Shown: piece after piece, positions 7,635 to 14,602 of the stretch
How the letters are laid out: each line of letters begins with the position of its first letter
Position numbering within the stretch: position 1 is the stretch's first letter
NCBI GenBank assembly: GCA_051984675.1
Contig: JBPYFK010000019.1
Location: 1 to 40,395, forward strand
DNA from: JBPYFK01 sp051984675
GTDB lineage: Bacteria > Actinomycetota > Actinomycetes > Mycobacteriales > Pseudonocardiaceae
Reading direction: 5' to 3'
Length of the DNA: 40,395 bases
Translations under genes and position numbers: made by a program
Notes under the pieces: generated by a model
Database searches by the model: none
What the model saw: only the letters and a program-made list of their open reading frames with translations
Told to the model about the DNA's origin: nothing

Positions 7635-8021
7635 GTGTCGGAGGACTGGGCTGCGGTCGCGCGGGCAATCAATCGCCGCGTGCGGGAGGTGGGCTTGCGT
7701 CAACGCGAGTTGGCGGAGCGCTCGCACGTGTCGCAGGCGATCGTGCGTGAGTTGCAGCACAACACCGTCCAGCGCCGCCGAAGTGCTCGAACGCTCGAAG
7801 CGCTTTCGCTGGCGCTCGACTGGCACCCGGAACACCTGTCCGCCGTCTTGGAGGGCCGCCGCCCGCCCGAGGTCGGCGAGCCTGTGACCTCCAGCGATGA
7901 CGAGGTGTCCACGCGTCTCGCCGCAATCGAGCAGCACTTGCGCCGGATCACGCACCAGCTTGAGGAAATGAACTCGCGACTCGCTGTGGCGATTGGTCAT
8001 GAGGGCGAGTCGACCCCGTAG
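7635..8021 (+). CDS. Small HTH regulator with C-terminal coiled coil
   Basis: A 128-aa protein started by GTG 7635 behind a GGAGGA site. Residues 8-65 form a Cro/CI-type helix-turn-helix (LRQRELAERSHVSQAIVREL, then ARTLEALSLALDW). Residues 85-115 look like a heptad coiled coil (TRLAAIEQHLRRITHQLEEM) for dimerisation. It is divergent from the xis-whiB-spd-traB operon, the place where AICEs encode a transfer repressor. That function is inferred. Confidence 0.8.
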   Translation: MSEDWAAVARAINRRVREVGLRQRELAERSHVSQAIVRELQHNTVQRRRSARTLEALSLALDWHPEHLSAVLEGRRPPEVGEPVTSSDDEVSTRLAAIEQHLRRITHQLEEMNSRLAVAIGHEGESTP

Positions 8022-8126
8022 CCGGTGCCGATCACTGATGGTCCGCCTCACCTCGCGGGCCGCTTTCTTTGCGCTGTTCATGCCATCAGGAAACGGCAAT
8101 CGAGCGCGGTTCTACAGATGGCAGCG

Positions 8127-8157
8127 GTTAATTCCGACACCATTAACTGCAATTAAC
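8127..8157. promoter_or_regulatory. Three ATTAAC-type boxes before the second XRE gene
   Basis: GTTAAT at 8127-8132 is the inverse of ATTAAC at 8142-8147 and 8152-8157, and the two direct copies are 10 bp apart. This AT-rich cluster stands out in GC-rich DNA 40-70 bases before the next start and may be promoter/operator sequence. Confidence 0.35.
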
Positions 8158-8195
8158 TTCGCAGGTCAGACCGGTTATCAGCGGCGGAGGCCGTG

Positions 8196-9329
8196 ATGGC
8201 GGGGTGCCGACTTCAACTGGTGCGGAGGCAGCTCGGCTACTCCGCCAACGAAGTCATCAGGATGATCCTTCAGCGCGCACAGTCGCGCGGCATGCACGTA
8301 ATGTCACCGGCCAGCCTGAAAACGAAGCTGTCCCGCTGGGAAAATGGCCACGAACAAGTCAGCGAGCCATACCGCCAACTGTTCCGTGAGATCTACGGAC
8401 GAACCGACGAGGAGCTTGGCTTCCCACCGGAGCTGGACGACGGCGATGCAGCGCAGCTACGCGCACGCCTGGCGGTCGCGCGCACCGTCGATGCCGAGAC
8501 GGTCGACGTGTTCCGCAGGCAGGTCGACAACGCGCGCCACATCGACAGGCGGTTTGGGGGGATCACACTTCTCGATCAGCTCCGCACGAACATCAAGCAG
8601 GTTGAAGACTTGCTCGCTTTCAGCATGATGGGTGGCCAGCGGGAGAGCCTGGCAGGCGTGTTGACAGAAGCGTCCACATTGGCCGGTTGGGAAGCGCTCG
8701 ACCGCAACGCCATCGGTCAGTCTTGGGGCCACTACGAGCGCGCGAAGGCCGCTGCGCGCGAGGCCGGCTCATCGGCGCTGCTCGCCCACGCCACGGCAGA
8801 GCAAGCGTTCGTCCTGATCGACATCGGGGAGGTCGCAGCTGCTGTCGAACAGCTCGCTCGTGCGCGCGAACTCGCCGAGCGTGTGGCGCCTCCGTTGTTG
8901 CGTTCGTGGTTGGCTGCTGCCCACGGCGAAGGACTCGCTGCGGCCGGTCACCGTGACGACGCGTTGCGTGCGTTCGACGCAGCAGGCGCGTTGCTGCCAG
9001 CCGAGCCTGTCGACGCAGCTCTGCCGTTCTTGTTCCTCGGCGGTCCGCATCTGGACCGCTGGCGTGGCAATGTGCTGAGCAAGCTCGGCGACCAGGAGGC
9101 GATCGACCAACTCAGCAACGCGCTCCCTCGTCTTCCGAGTGCCTTCATCCGTGCCCGAACAAGCATGTTGGTCGATCTCGCCTTCGCCTACGCAGCTGCC
9201 GGTGACCGGGACGCCGCGCTGGACCATGCCCGACAAGCGCGCCGGCTGGCGTCCCAGATCAAGTCCGACCGGCAGCTACGCCGACTCAATGGGCTGATCC
9301 TGCCCACCGGCACTAACAGTGCCGCGTGA
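8196..9329 (+). CDS. XRE-type regulator with TPR-like region, paralogue of 1252-2394
   Basis: A 377-aa protein with an N-terminal HTH (LVRRQLGYSANEVIRMILQ, then SLKTKLSRWENGHEQVS, an XRE recognition helix) and a C-terminal helical repeat region with TLAGWEALDRNAIGQSW, HATAEQAFVL and LLRSWLAAAHGEGLAA. The C-terminal 220 residues are strongly similar to the 1252-2394 product, while the HTH domains differ. GTG 8193 and ATG 8196 are adjacent; the GGAGG site at 8186-8190 is better spaced for ATG 8196. Its last 54 bases overlap the convergent Nudix gene. It probably controls element genes in response to an unknown signal. Confidence 0.85.
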   Translation: MAGCRLQLVRRQLGYSANEVIRMILQRAQSRGMHVMSPASLKTKLSRWENGHEQVSEPYRQLFREIYGRTDEELGFPPELDDGDAAQLRARLAVARTVDAETVDVFRRQVDNARHIDRRFGGITLLDQLRTNIKQVEDLLAFSMMGGQRESLAGVLTEASTLAGWEALDRNAIGQSWGHYERAKAAAREAGSSALLAHATAEQAFVLIDIGEVAAAVEQLARARELAERVAPPLLRSWLAAAHGEGLAAAGHRDDALRAFDAAGALLPAEPVDAALPFLFLGGPHLDRWRGNVLSKLGDQEAIDQLSNALPRLPSAFIRARTSMLVDLAFAYAAAGDRDAALDHARQARRLASQIKSDRQLRRLNGLILPTGTNSAA

Positions 9330-9863
9330 TGCCAGGTAGTACAGCAAGGCAACCAGCGTCCCCGCCCCGAGAAGTTCGTGCCGCTGCGCCAGTTCCGTGA
9401 CGCAAGACAGTGGCACCCACTCGACACTACCGACTTCCTCAGTCTCGGTCGGCTCGCCTATGTACTCAGCGCCACGCCATAGGTAGACGTCCATCGGCGC
9501 AGTTACCTGCCCCGGCAACGGCTCGAAGCTCACCAGGTGCTCGGGCTCGCCGATCGGTCGCCAGCCGCTCTCCTCGGCGGCTTCTCGTGCCGCTGTCACG
9601 GCCGCGTCCTCCCCGTCGCTGACCATGCCCCCCAGCAGCTCGTATCCCCACTGCTCGGTCGGGAACCGGTAGCGCCACAACATCAGCGCCTCGTCCTGGT
9701 CGTTGACGACCAGCGCAATCGCGATGCGCGCAAGGTGCACAACGTGGTACTCCCACCGTTCCCCATTCGGTGCCTCCACGTCAGCGAGCCCCAGCCGCAC
9801 CCAAGGGTTGTCGTAGACCGTTCGCTCGCCGTAGGTCTTCCATGCTCCGCGCTCCTCAGTCAC
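9276..9863 (-). CDS. Nudix hydrolase, Pif-like
   Basis: A 195-aa protein with a complete Nudix box at about residues 78-100: G, five residues, E (GMVSDGE), seven residues, then REAAEESGW giving REXXEEXG. It hydrolyses a nucleoside diphosphate-linked substrate, not identifiable here. The N-terminal part (YGERTVYDNPWVRLGLADVE) is typical of ADP-ribose/Nudix proteins. In pSAM2 the Nudix protein Pif blocks redundant transfer between cells that already carry the element. Location near an XRE regulator inside an AICE makes a Pif-like immunity role plausible. The start is GTG. The 3' end overlaps the XRE gene convergently. Confidence 0.85.
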   Translation of the reverse strand: MTEERGAWKTYGERTVYDNPWVRLGLADVEAPNGERWEYHVVHLARIAIALVVNDQDEALMLWRYRFPTEQWGYELLGGMVSDGEDAAVTAAREAAEESGWRPIGEPEHLVSFEPLPGQVTAPMDVYLWRGAEYIGEPTETEEVGSVEWVPLSCVTELAQRHELLGAGTLVALLYYLASRGTVSAGGQDQPIESA

Positions 9864-10399
9864 ACCCGCAGCCTACGGGCACCGATCAAAGAAGCATCTG
9901 CCCATGACAGTTGCATACATGGCCACCGACCGGATTGACGTTGTACGTGCGGAGCCGCGCGCTGCGGTCGCCCGGCCAACCGTAGGCCGATGTTTGGCGC
10001 CGGTTTCCTAGAGCGCAGCCGAGCACCGGTGGCGCAGCGTCATCGGTCGCCGGCTGGTGTCGGGCCAGGGTGCCCGCCGTCCGCGACGGTTCGCGAGCCT
10101 CGGTTGACCAGGTCGTTCTATCCCTCCCGCCCTGCCTCGAACACACGTACGCGGATCTTGAAAGCGGGTGAATCGTGCGTTTCGGGCAGTCGCTCAGCTG
10201 ATCCGCTGGCAGCGCCACGGACAATGCGTGGACCAAGTACCTCTACGAGCGAGTTTCGGGAGTCGTCTGCCCAGGTCAACACGCCATGAGTTCGAGAATG
10301 CGGAGCCCACTCCAAATGGGCACATTGCACAATTGTGTAACCAGGCGTTCTGGGTTAGACCTCTCAACGTGTCTGGTTCTGGTCACCAAATGTAAGTGC
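9864..10399. other. Intergenic region, no gene recognised
   Basis: About 535 bases between the Nudix gene and the integrase 3' end. Open frames here lack family resemblance and overlap on both strands. A 10-bp palindrome CACAATTGTG lies at 10328-10337. It may be a decayed gene or cargo insertion point. Confidence 0.45.
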
Positions 10400-11689
10400 C
10401 TAACGTGCTCGTTTCGGCATACGCGAGCCAAGGATTTCCGCGGCCTTGCGGTCCGAAGCGGCGACCCAGGCGGCGTAAACGCGAAGCGTCGTGGCGCCGC
10501 CCCCGCCGTGACCGAGGCGGCCAGAGACCGTGGGCAGGTCCACCCCTGCCGTCAGCAGCTCAGTCGCGGAGTAGTGGCGCAGCGCGTGTAGGTGAGTATC
10601 AATGCCGAGTCGCTCGGCCATGTCCGAATAGCGTGACGTCACGTTGTCGGGTGCGTAGGGCTCGCTGTGGTCCGGCGTCTTCGTGCCGGCGAAAACGAAC
10701 AGGTCTTCCCTAAACTCCACCCCTAGAGCTTCGACGCGTTCCCGGACACGTTCTTTGTGCTCTTTAAGTAAGACCACGGTCTCGGTGTCGAGTGCGATCC
10801 GGCGGTTCTGGTGCGTCTTCGTGTCCTTCTCCTTGCCACCGACCCAGTTCCGGCGAAGATCGATCACGCCGCTGTCAAGGTCGAGTCGCGAAAAGCGCAG
10901 AGCCACCAGCTCGCCCCGCCTCATTCCGGTGGTCATCGCCAGCCAGACGAGAGCCCCCCAATCCTCATCCATCTGGAATGCCTCTTCAGACAACTTCGCC
11001 GCTTCAGCGGGTGTCGGCGGATCGGGTTCGGGCGGCTTCTGCTTCGGCTTGCGGGCGACGCGAGCCGGATTCGAACTAATCCAGTCCCACCGCTCGGCAG
11101 CGTCGAGCGTGCCGCTGATAATGAAGTGAATCTGCCGGACGGTCGAAGCAGCCATCGGTTTGCACACGTGGGGCTTGCACTTCTTAGTCACGCAGTCGTG
11201 CTCGCCTTCCTTCTTGTGCTTCTCGATGAAGGGCTTGCCGTTGCACTGACTACGGCAACGCCGCAGATCCGTATAGAAGCTCTCCAACATCCGAGCAGTG
11301 ATCTTGTTGACAGCGGTGTCACCGAGGTTCGGGCGAATCGTGCGGTCGATGTAGCCCCGGTATGCCTTGCGCGTGCTGTCCTCGATCTCGTTCGTACGCA
11401 TCCACTCATCGAGAGCGAACGAGAAGCTCGTGGACGACGGAGCCGAACGTTGCCCGTCTACCTGCGCGAGCAACTTGTTGAGGGCCTTTTCTGCCCGCTT
11501 ATATGCGGCCCTATCCGTTCCATTGATCGTCTGGCGAAGATAGCTACGCTTGCCAGTTACCGGGTCGACTCCGGCGTAGACGATCACGCGTAGCGTCTTC
11601 CCGCGCTCTTCGATCCGGCCGCGCTGGCGGCCTTGAGAACCCGCAGCACCCATAGCGCTGAGGCTACTCGCACCCAGCGCCGCACCCAA
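10400..11689 (-). CDS. int: Tyrosine recombinase integrase of the AICE
   Basis: A 429-aa integrase with an N-terminal arm-binding domain, a core-binding domain (about 90-210) and a C-terminal catalytic domain. Catalytic residues are visible: R257 in TGMRRGEL, a lysine near 291, H368 and R371 in HLHALRH, H394 in GRLGH and Y405 in LRVYAAW. Residues 145-178 hold a Cys/His-rich insertion (RCRSQC, EHDC, KKCKPHVC), a likely zinc-binding insert seen in AICE integrases. The frame opens with TTG 11689; ATG 11653 is an alternative, and neither has a strong ribosome site. It abuts the tRNA at 11737 whose 3' end faces it, the normal int-attR arrangement. Confidence 0.93.
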   Translation of the reverse strand: MGAALGASSLSAMGAAGSQGRQRGRIEERGKTLRVIVYAGVDPVTGKRSYLRQTINGTDRAAYKRAEKALNKLLAQVDGQRSAPSSTSFSFALDEWMRTNEIEDSTRKAYRGYIDRTIRPNLGDTAVNKITARMLESFYTDLRRCRSQCNGKPFIEKHKKEGEHDCVTKKCKPHVCKPMAASTVRQIHFIISGTLDAAERWDWISSNPARVARKPKQKPPEPDPPTPAEAAKLSEEAFQMDEDWGALVWLAMTTGMRRGELVALRFSRLDLDSGVIDLRRNWVGGKEKDTKTHQNRRIALDTETVVLLKEHKERVRERVEALGVEFREDLFVFAGTKTPDHSEPYAPDNVTSRYSDMAERLGIDTHLHALRHYSATELLTAGVDLPTVSGRLGHGGGGATTLRVYAAWVAASDRKAAEILGSRMPKRAR

Positions 11690-11695
11690 CCGACC

Positions 11696-11729
11696 AGCAG
11701 TTGATCTCTATTGGCTTGTTTTAACTGCT
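11696..11729. promoter_or_regulatory. Inverted AGCAGTT arms between int and tRNA
   Basis: AGCAGTT (11696-11702) and AACTGCT (11723-11729) are inverted repeats 20 bases apart, in the 45-bp gap between int and the tRNA 3' end. Candidate arm-type site for integrase, int operator, or terminator of the tRNA. Confidence 0.35.
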
Positions 11730-11736
11730 CAGAAGG

Positions 11737-11811
11737 TGGGGCGGGTGGGACTTGAACCCACGACCTGACGGATTATGAGTCCGCTGCTCTGACCTGCTGA
11801 GCTACCGCCCC
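11737..11811 (-). tRNA. tRNA with CAU anticodon (Met or Ile2), attachment site
   Basis: The reverse strand folds as a full cloverleaf: acceptor GGGGCGG/CCGCCCC, D stem GCTC/GAGC, anticodon stem GCGGA/TCCGT with loop CTCATAA (anticodon CAT), variable loop AGGTC, T arm GTGGG-TTCAAGT-CCCAC and discriminator A. The next bases read CCT, so CCA is not fully encoded. CAU can be elongator Met or lysidine-modified Ile2; the sequence does not settle which. Its 3' end faces the integrase gene and is the likely attB. Confidence 0.9.
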
Positions 11812-11980
11812 CGGAGACACCCTTTGGTGATCGTAGCGAGCCAGACCCGGACCGTGTTCGTCGGGGCGTGATGCGGACGGCAGACAGCGGCAACGGCCAG
11901 GCGGGCATGTTCAGCCGCGGCTTCTGCCACGCATCACCCATCAGCAGCGGCTGGGGTGCGGAAGGCTTCCGGGAGTCCCG

Positions 11981-12193
11981 TCAGTGCCCGATGATACGGC
12001 CGAGGTCGAACGCGCCGGTCACCTCACCGATGATGACCATGGTCGCGAGCAGAGCTCCCATCGCGGCCACCGTCAGCGCCGCGAGCATGATCAGGTACAC
12101 GATCGCCTTCAACGGCTTGGGCAGGCTGTTCACCCATGACCAGAAGTCGGGTAGCGAGATGCGCGGTTCCTTGCCGAGCCCTGGTGCAGACAT
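11981..12193 (-). CDS. Small single-pass or two-helix membrane protein
   Basis: A 70-aa protein started at ATG 12193, well spaced behind GGGGGA. It has a soluble N-terminus (ISLPDFWSWVNSLPKPLK) and a long hydrophobic stretch (VYLIMLAALTVAAMGALLA continuing to MVIIG) ending in DLGRIIGH. A longer open frame upstream lacks a ribosome site. The family is not recognised. It lies outside the element, between the tRNA and the catabolic cluster. Confidence 0.65.
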   Translation of the reverse strand: MSAPGLGKEPRISLPDFWSWVNSLPKPLKAIVYLIMLAALTVAAMGALLATMVIIGEVTGAFDLGRIIGH

Positions 12194-12268
12194 CGTTACT
12201 TCCCCCGTTTCACTAGATCCACCACTGCATGGACGAATCACAGTGGGAACCACGTTGCCCACAACGGA

Positions 12269-12472
12269 TTACGTCTTGGTCTCGTTCTCGACCTGCCACG
12301 CGACCAGGACGGCATCCCCGAAACACTCGCTTGGCGGTTGACCAGAGCGCTCCCAGCGGCGGCCGCTGCGCGGGTCGTGGGATGACCTGATCCAGCCACC
12401 ATGAGCTTGCCACCATTCTGGCCGAACCGCCTGCGCAGGCGGGTACAGGTACCGGGGTTCGTTGCCCGGCAT
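12269..12472 (-). CDS. Small hypothetical protein
   Basis: A 67-aa frame with ATG 12472 five bases behind GAGGGG. The product is Trp-rich (PEWWQAHGGWIRSSHDP) with an ending CFGDAVLVAWQVENETKT. No membrane segment and no family recognised. Codon use is acceptable and the ribosome site is good, but its short length keeps it tentative. Confidence 0.45.
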   Translation of the reverse strand: MPGNEPRYLYPPAQAVRPEWWQAHGGWIRSSHDPRSGRRWERSGQPPSECFGDAVLVAWQVENETKT

Positions 12473-13027
12473 CGACACCCCTCGCGGATCTGGGCCGCGC
12501 ATCGGGCACAGAAGCAAGGTGAGCGACAAATACAACATTCTGCGACGACGATAGCGAATTCGAGCAGGAAAGAAATACGAAAAGGATGCCGATGATTTGG
12601 AGCAGCTCAACGGTATTTATTGATCATGCCGCTGAGTACGTCGATTTTGAAGTACCCTTTGGGGCGTGTCGCGCGTGATAGATCAGCAACGCGTCTCGGC
12701 TTGGGCGGTCCAGGCTCCGGTGGGCTCGGCGTTCAAAGGCTGACGGGGTCGCTGTGGGAGAAATGACTTCTGGAACGACGGCCGAGAAGATCCAGCTCGG
12801 ACGCACCATGATATGAGTTTCTGACATCAATCTACGTCAGTGAAGCGATCTCGCTGGCGGCGATGTGACGCAGGGACGGTTTGGATTATCATTCTGCGAT
12901 AGTCTACCCTCGTAAAGTGATATCGAAGTCTATGCACTGCGCCCGCGTCGTCGATGAGCGCGCAGCCGTCCTCAGACGGAGGCTTCGATAGCATCGGCAA
13001 CAACCCCATTGCGAGTGAGGACACAGG
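12473..13027. other. Intergenic region upstream of iclR-type gene
   Basis: No gene is supported in this 555-base, locally AT-richer region. It contains the promoter of the IclR gene and the conserved motif at 12887-12903. Confidence 0.5.
12887..12903. promoter_or_regulatory. Candidate IclR operator, copy 1
   Basis: TATCATTCTGCGATAGT, with TATC and GATA as inverted half-sites, lies 124 bases before the IclR start. A copy with 16 of 17 identical bases lies upstream of the dehydrogenase gene at 20021-20037. Sharing between a regulator gene and the operon it would control suggests autoregulation and operon control by IclR. Confidence 0.6.
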
Positions 13028-13822
13028 GTGACGCGCACGAAATCTGGAGCGGACAGTGCTCGCCGAGCGCTCGAGATGCTTTTCGCGTTCACGGAGCAGA
13101 AGCCCCGCGCCTCCGTGCGCGACCTGGCGGAAACACTGGACATCCCAGTCCCGTCCGTGCATCGCTACGTTGCGATGCTGCGGGACATGGGGCTGATCGA
13201 GGAAGGCTCCCGCGGTCAGTACCACCTCACGATGCGGGTGGCCGCGTTGGCCCGCGCGGCACGGGAGGCGACGCCGATCGTCGACCTCGCCGAGCCCCAC
13301 ATGCGACGGCTCGCCGAGCAGATCGGCGAGGCCGTTCTGCTGATGCGCATGGTCGGCGGTCACCCGGTGTGCTTCCACCGGGTCGAGGTACCGAGTCGGT
13401 TCCGCCTGTCGTTCGAGCCAGGCCAACCACTGCCGCTGCTGCGAGGAGCCAGCGTCCGGCTCCTGCTCGGCTCCCTGTCGCCCGCGGAGCGAGAAGCCTA
13501 CATTGACGCTGCTCTGCAGGCGGGTGCTCTACCCCCTGGGGGGGACCGCGAGCAGTTCGTCCGCGATGTCGAGCGAGACCTGGATCGCGGCTGGGCGGTC
13601 AGCAACGAGGAGATCGACCAGGGTGTATGGGCGGCGGCAGCCGCGGTCTACGAGGAGGGCGAGACCGTCGCCGCGCTGTCCGCACCGTGCCCGATCTTCC
13701 GTATGGACGAAGAGCGGAAGAATCTCGTAATCGACCGCGTGTGCAGGGCCGCGGCGGATATGTCGAACGCTCTGAACCCGGGCTTCACCCCAGCCACTTC
13801 GGACCGGCCCAAGTCAGACTGA
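13028..13822 (+). CDS. IclR-family transcriptional regulator
   Basis: A 264-aa protein started by GTG 13028. Residues 10-70 are the IclR winged HTH (SARRALEMLFAFTEQKPRAS, then LAETLDIPVPSVHRYVAML). The C-terminal effector domain shows the family pattern (PHMRRLAEQIGEAVLLMRMV, later AALSAPCPIFRM). IclR proteins usually bind aromatic acids or small carboxylates and control adjacent catabolic genes. It faces the oxygenase operon convergently across an IS remnant, and the shared 17-bp motif supports control of that operon. Confidence 0.9.
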   Translation: MTRTKSGADSARRALEMLFAFTEQKPRASVRDLAETLDIPVPSVHRYVAMLRDMGLIEEGSRGQYHLTMRVAALARAAREATPIVDLAEPHMRRLAEQIGEAVLLMRMVGGHPVCFHRVEVPSRFRLSFEPGQPLPLLRGASVRLLLGSLSPAEREAYIDAALQAGALPPGGDREQFVRDVERDLDRGWAVSNEEIDQGVWAAAAAVYEEGETVAALSAPCPIFRMDEERKNLVIDRVCRAAADMSNALNPGFTPATSDRPKSD

Positions 13823-13932
13823 ACTCGGACCCGAACCAGGTTGTCGTGGTAGGACAGATGAACGTGTGAGTCCGGCGCGTTGGCGCCCACCCGCTGATCC
13901 ACACCGTGGCCGCCTGGACGTCACCGACCATT

Positions 13933-13951
13933 GAGGTTTTCTCAGCAGGAT
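13933..13951 (+). repeat. Left terminal inverted repeat of the IS5-family copy
   Basis: A 19-bp end identical, inverted, to 14563-14581. The stop codon of the transposase C-terminal frame (13942-13944) lies within it. Confidence 0.85.
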
Positions 13952-14453
13952 AGGTAGTCGTGTTCGAAATGGGTGAGCACGAGTGCGGCTTTGGCGATGG
14001 TGCCGATTTTGCTTGAGCTGGCGGTGATGTGCTGGAGGCATCGCCAGCGGCCGGTCAGCAGCGCCAATCCGCGTTCACCCAAGCAACGCAGGCTACGCAA
14101 CGGCACAGGGCGCCGAGCACCTGGTAGCGGGCGGCGGTCAGGTCGTGGGTCGAACCCGGCAGCGCGTCGGAGACCCAGACGGCCAGTCCGTCGGGACGCA
14201 TCACGGCTTGGACGTTCCCGCCGAAGTCGTGCGTTTTGCCCGCGTACCAGGCATCGATGACCTCGCCGTGGGCGTTGAGGGTTTTCTGGGTGCACCGATC
14301 GGAATCCACAACCTTGCCGTCCAGGATCACATGCGACCAGCCCTCGGTGGCGACGCGCCGCAGCGCGATGTGCAGGTCGGGGGCGCAGGCGGCCAACACC
14401 CGGATCGCCTCGTCGAGGTAGCGGTACGAGGTGGCCGGGAAATTCCGAAGGAT
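13942..14453 (-). pseudogene. IS5-family DDE transposase remnant
   Basis: The N-proximal part reads ATSYRYLDEAIRVLAACAPD, then WSHVILDGKVVDSD (first catalytic aspartate region) and WVSDALPGSTHDLTAAR, the DDE_Tnp_4-type signature. About 60 codons that should follow are lost and the frame shifts near 14100. The C-terminus resumes as SLRCLGERGLALLTGRW, then HITASSSKIGTIAKAALVL and a stop in the left repeat. The first 60-80 residues are also missing. The catalytic domain is incomplete, so it is inactive. Confidence 0.8.
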
Positions 14454-14562
14454 AGGCGATCACGGAGCCCCTGGCAGACCGCTTCCTACCAGGGCTCCGT
14501 CCTTCATCCAGGCACGACACACCCACCGTCACGCGTCACGTCGAGCCAGAAACATCGATCCG

Positions 14563-14581
14563 ATCCTGCTGAGAAAACCTC
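14563..14581 (-). repeat. Right terminal inverted repeat of the IS5-family copy
   Basis: A 19-bp end, exact inverse of 13933-13951, followed by the ATT target duplicate at 14582-14584. Confidence 0.85.
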
Positions 14582-14602
14582 ATTGATTCGTCCAGGACTG
14601 AC

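Larger units (their letters stand above)
1201..11736. mobile_element. AICE-like integrative conjugative element, ends uncertain
   Basis: The region groups a tyrosine integrase abutting a tRNA 3' end, an excisionase, an FtsK/TraB translocase, small membrane proteins, a WhiB protein, HTH regulators and a Pif-like Nudix protein. That is the gene set of actinomycete integrative and conjugative elements such as pSAM2, which transfer double-stranded DNA through a TraB hexamer. The right end is the tRNA at 11737-11811. The left end is provisionally the tRNA-Ala scar at 1201, but the two tRNA ends are different sequences, so they cannot be one att pair. No RepSA, RepAM or prim-pol replication gene is seen. 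Confidence 0.65.
13933..14581. mobile_element. Internally deleted IS5-family element
   Basis: The 649-bp unit is bounded by perfect 19-bp inverted repeats (13933-13951 GAGGTTTTCTCAGCAGGAT and 14563-14581) and flanked by ATT on both sides (13930-13932 and 14582-14584), a 3-bp ANT target duplication as in the ISL2 group. Inside is a broken reverse-strand transposase. An intact relative should be near 0.85 kb, so about 200 bases or more are missing. It has intact ends and could be moved in trans. Confidence 0.85.

Noticed and set aside
1252..11689. AICE replication initiator (RepSA, RepAM or prim-pol)
   Set aside because: No product in the region carries the expected motifs; the largest unexplained stretches (3213-3592, 9864-10399) are too short.
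1201..11811. Treating the tRNA-Ala scar and the CAU tRNA as one attL/attR pair
   Set aside because: The acceptor and T-arm sequences differ clearly (CAGCTTC versus CCGCCCC). A site-specific integrase would leave identical cores.
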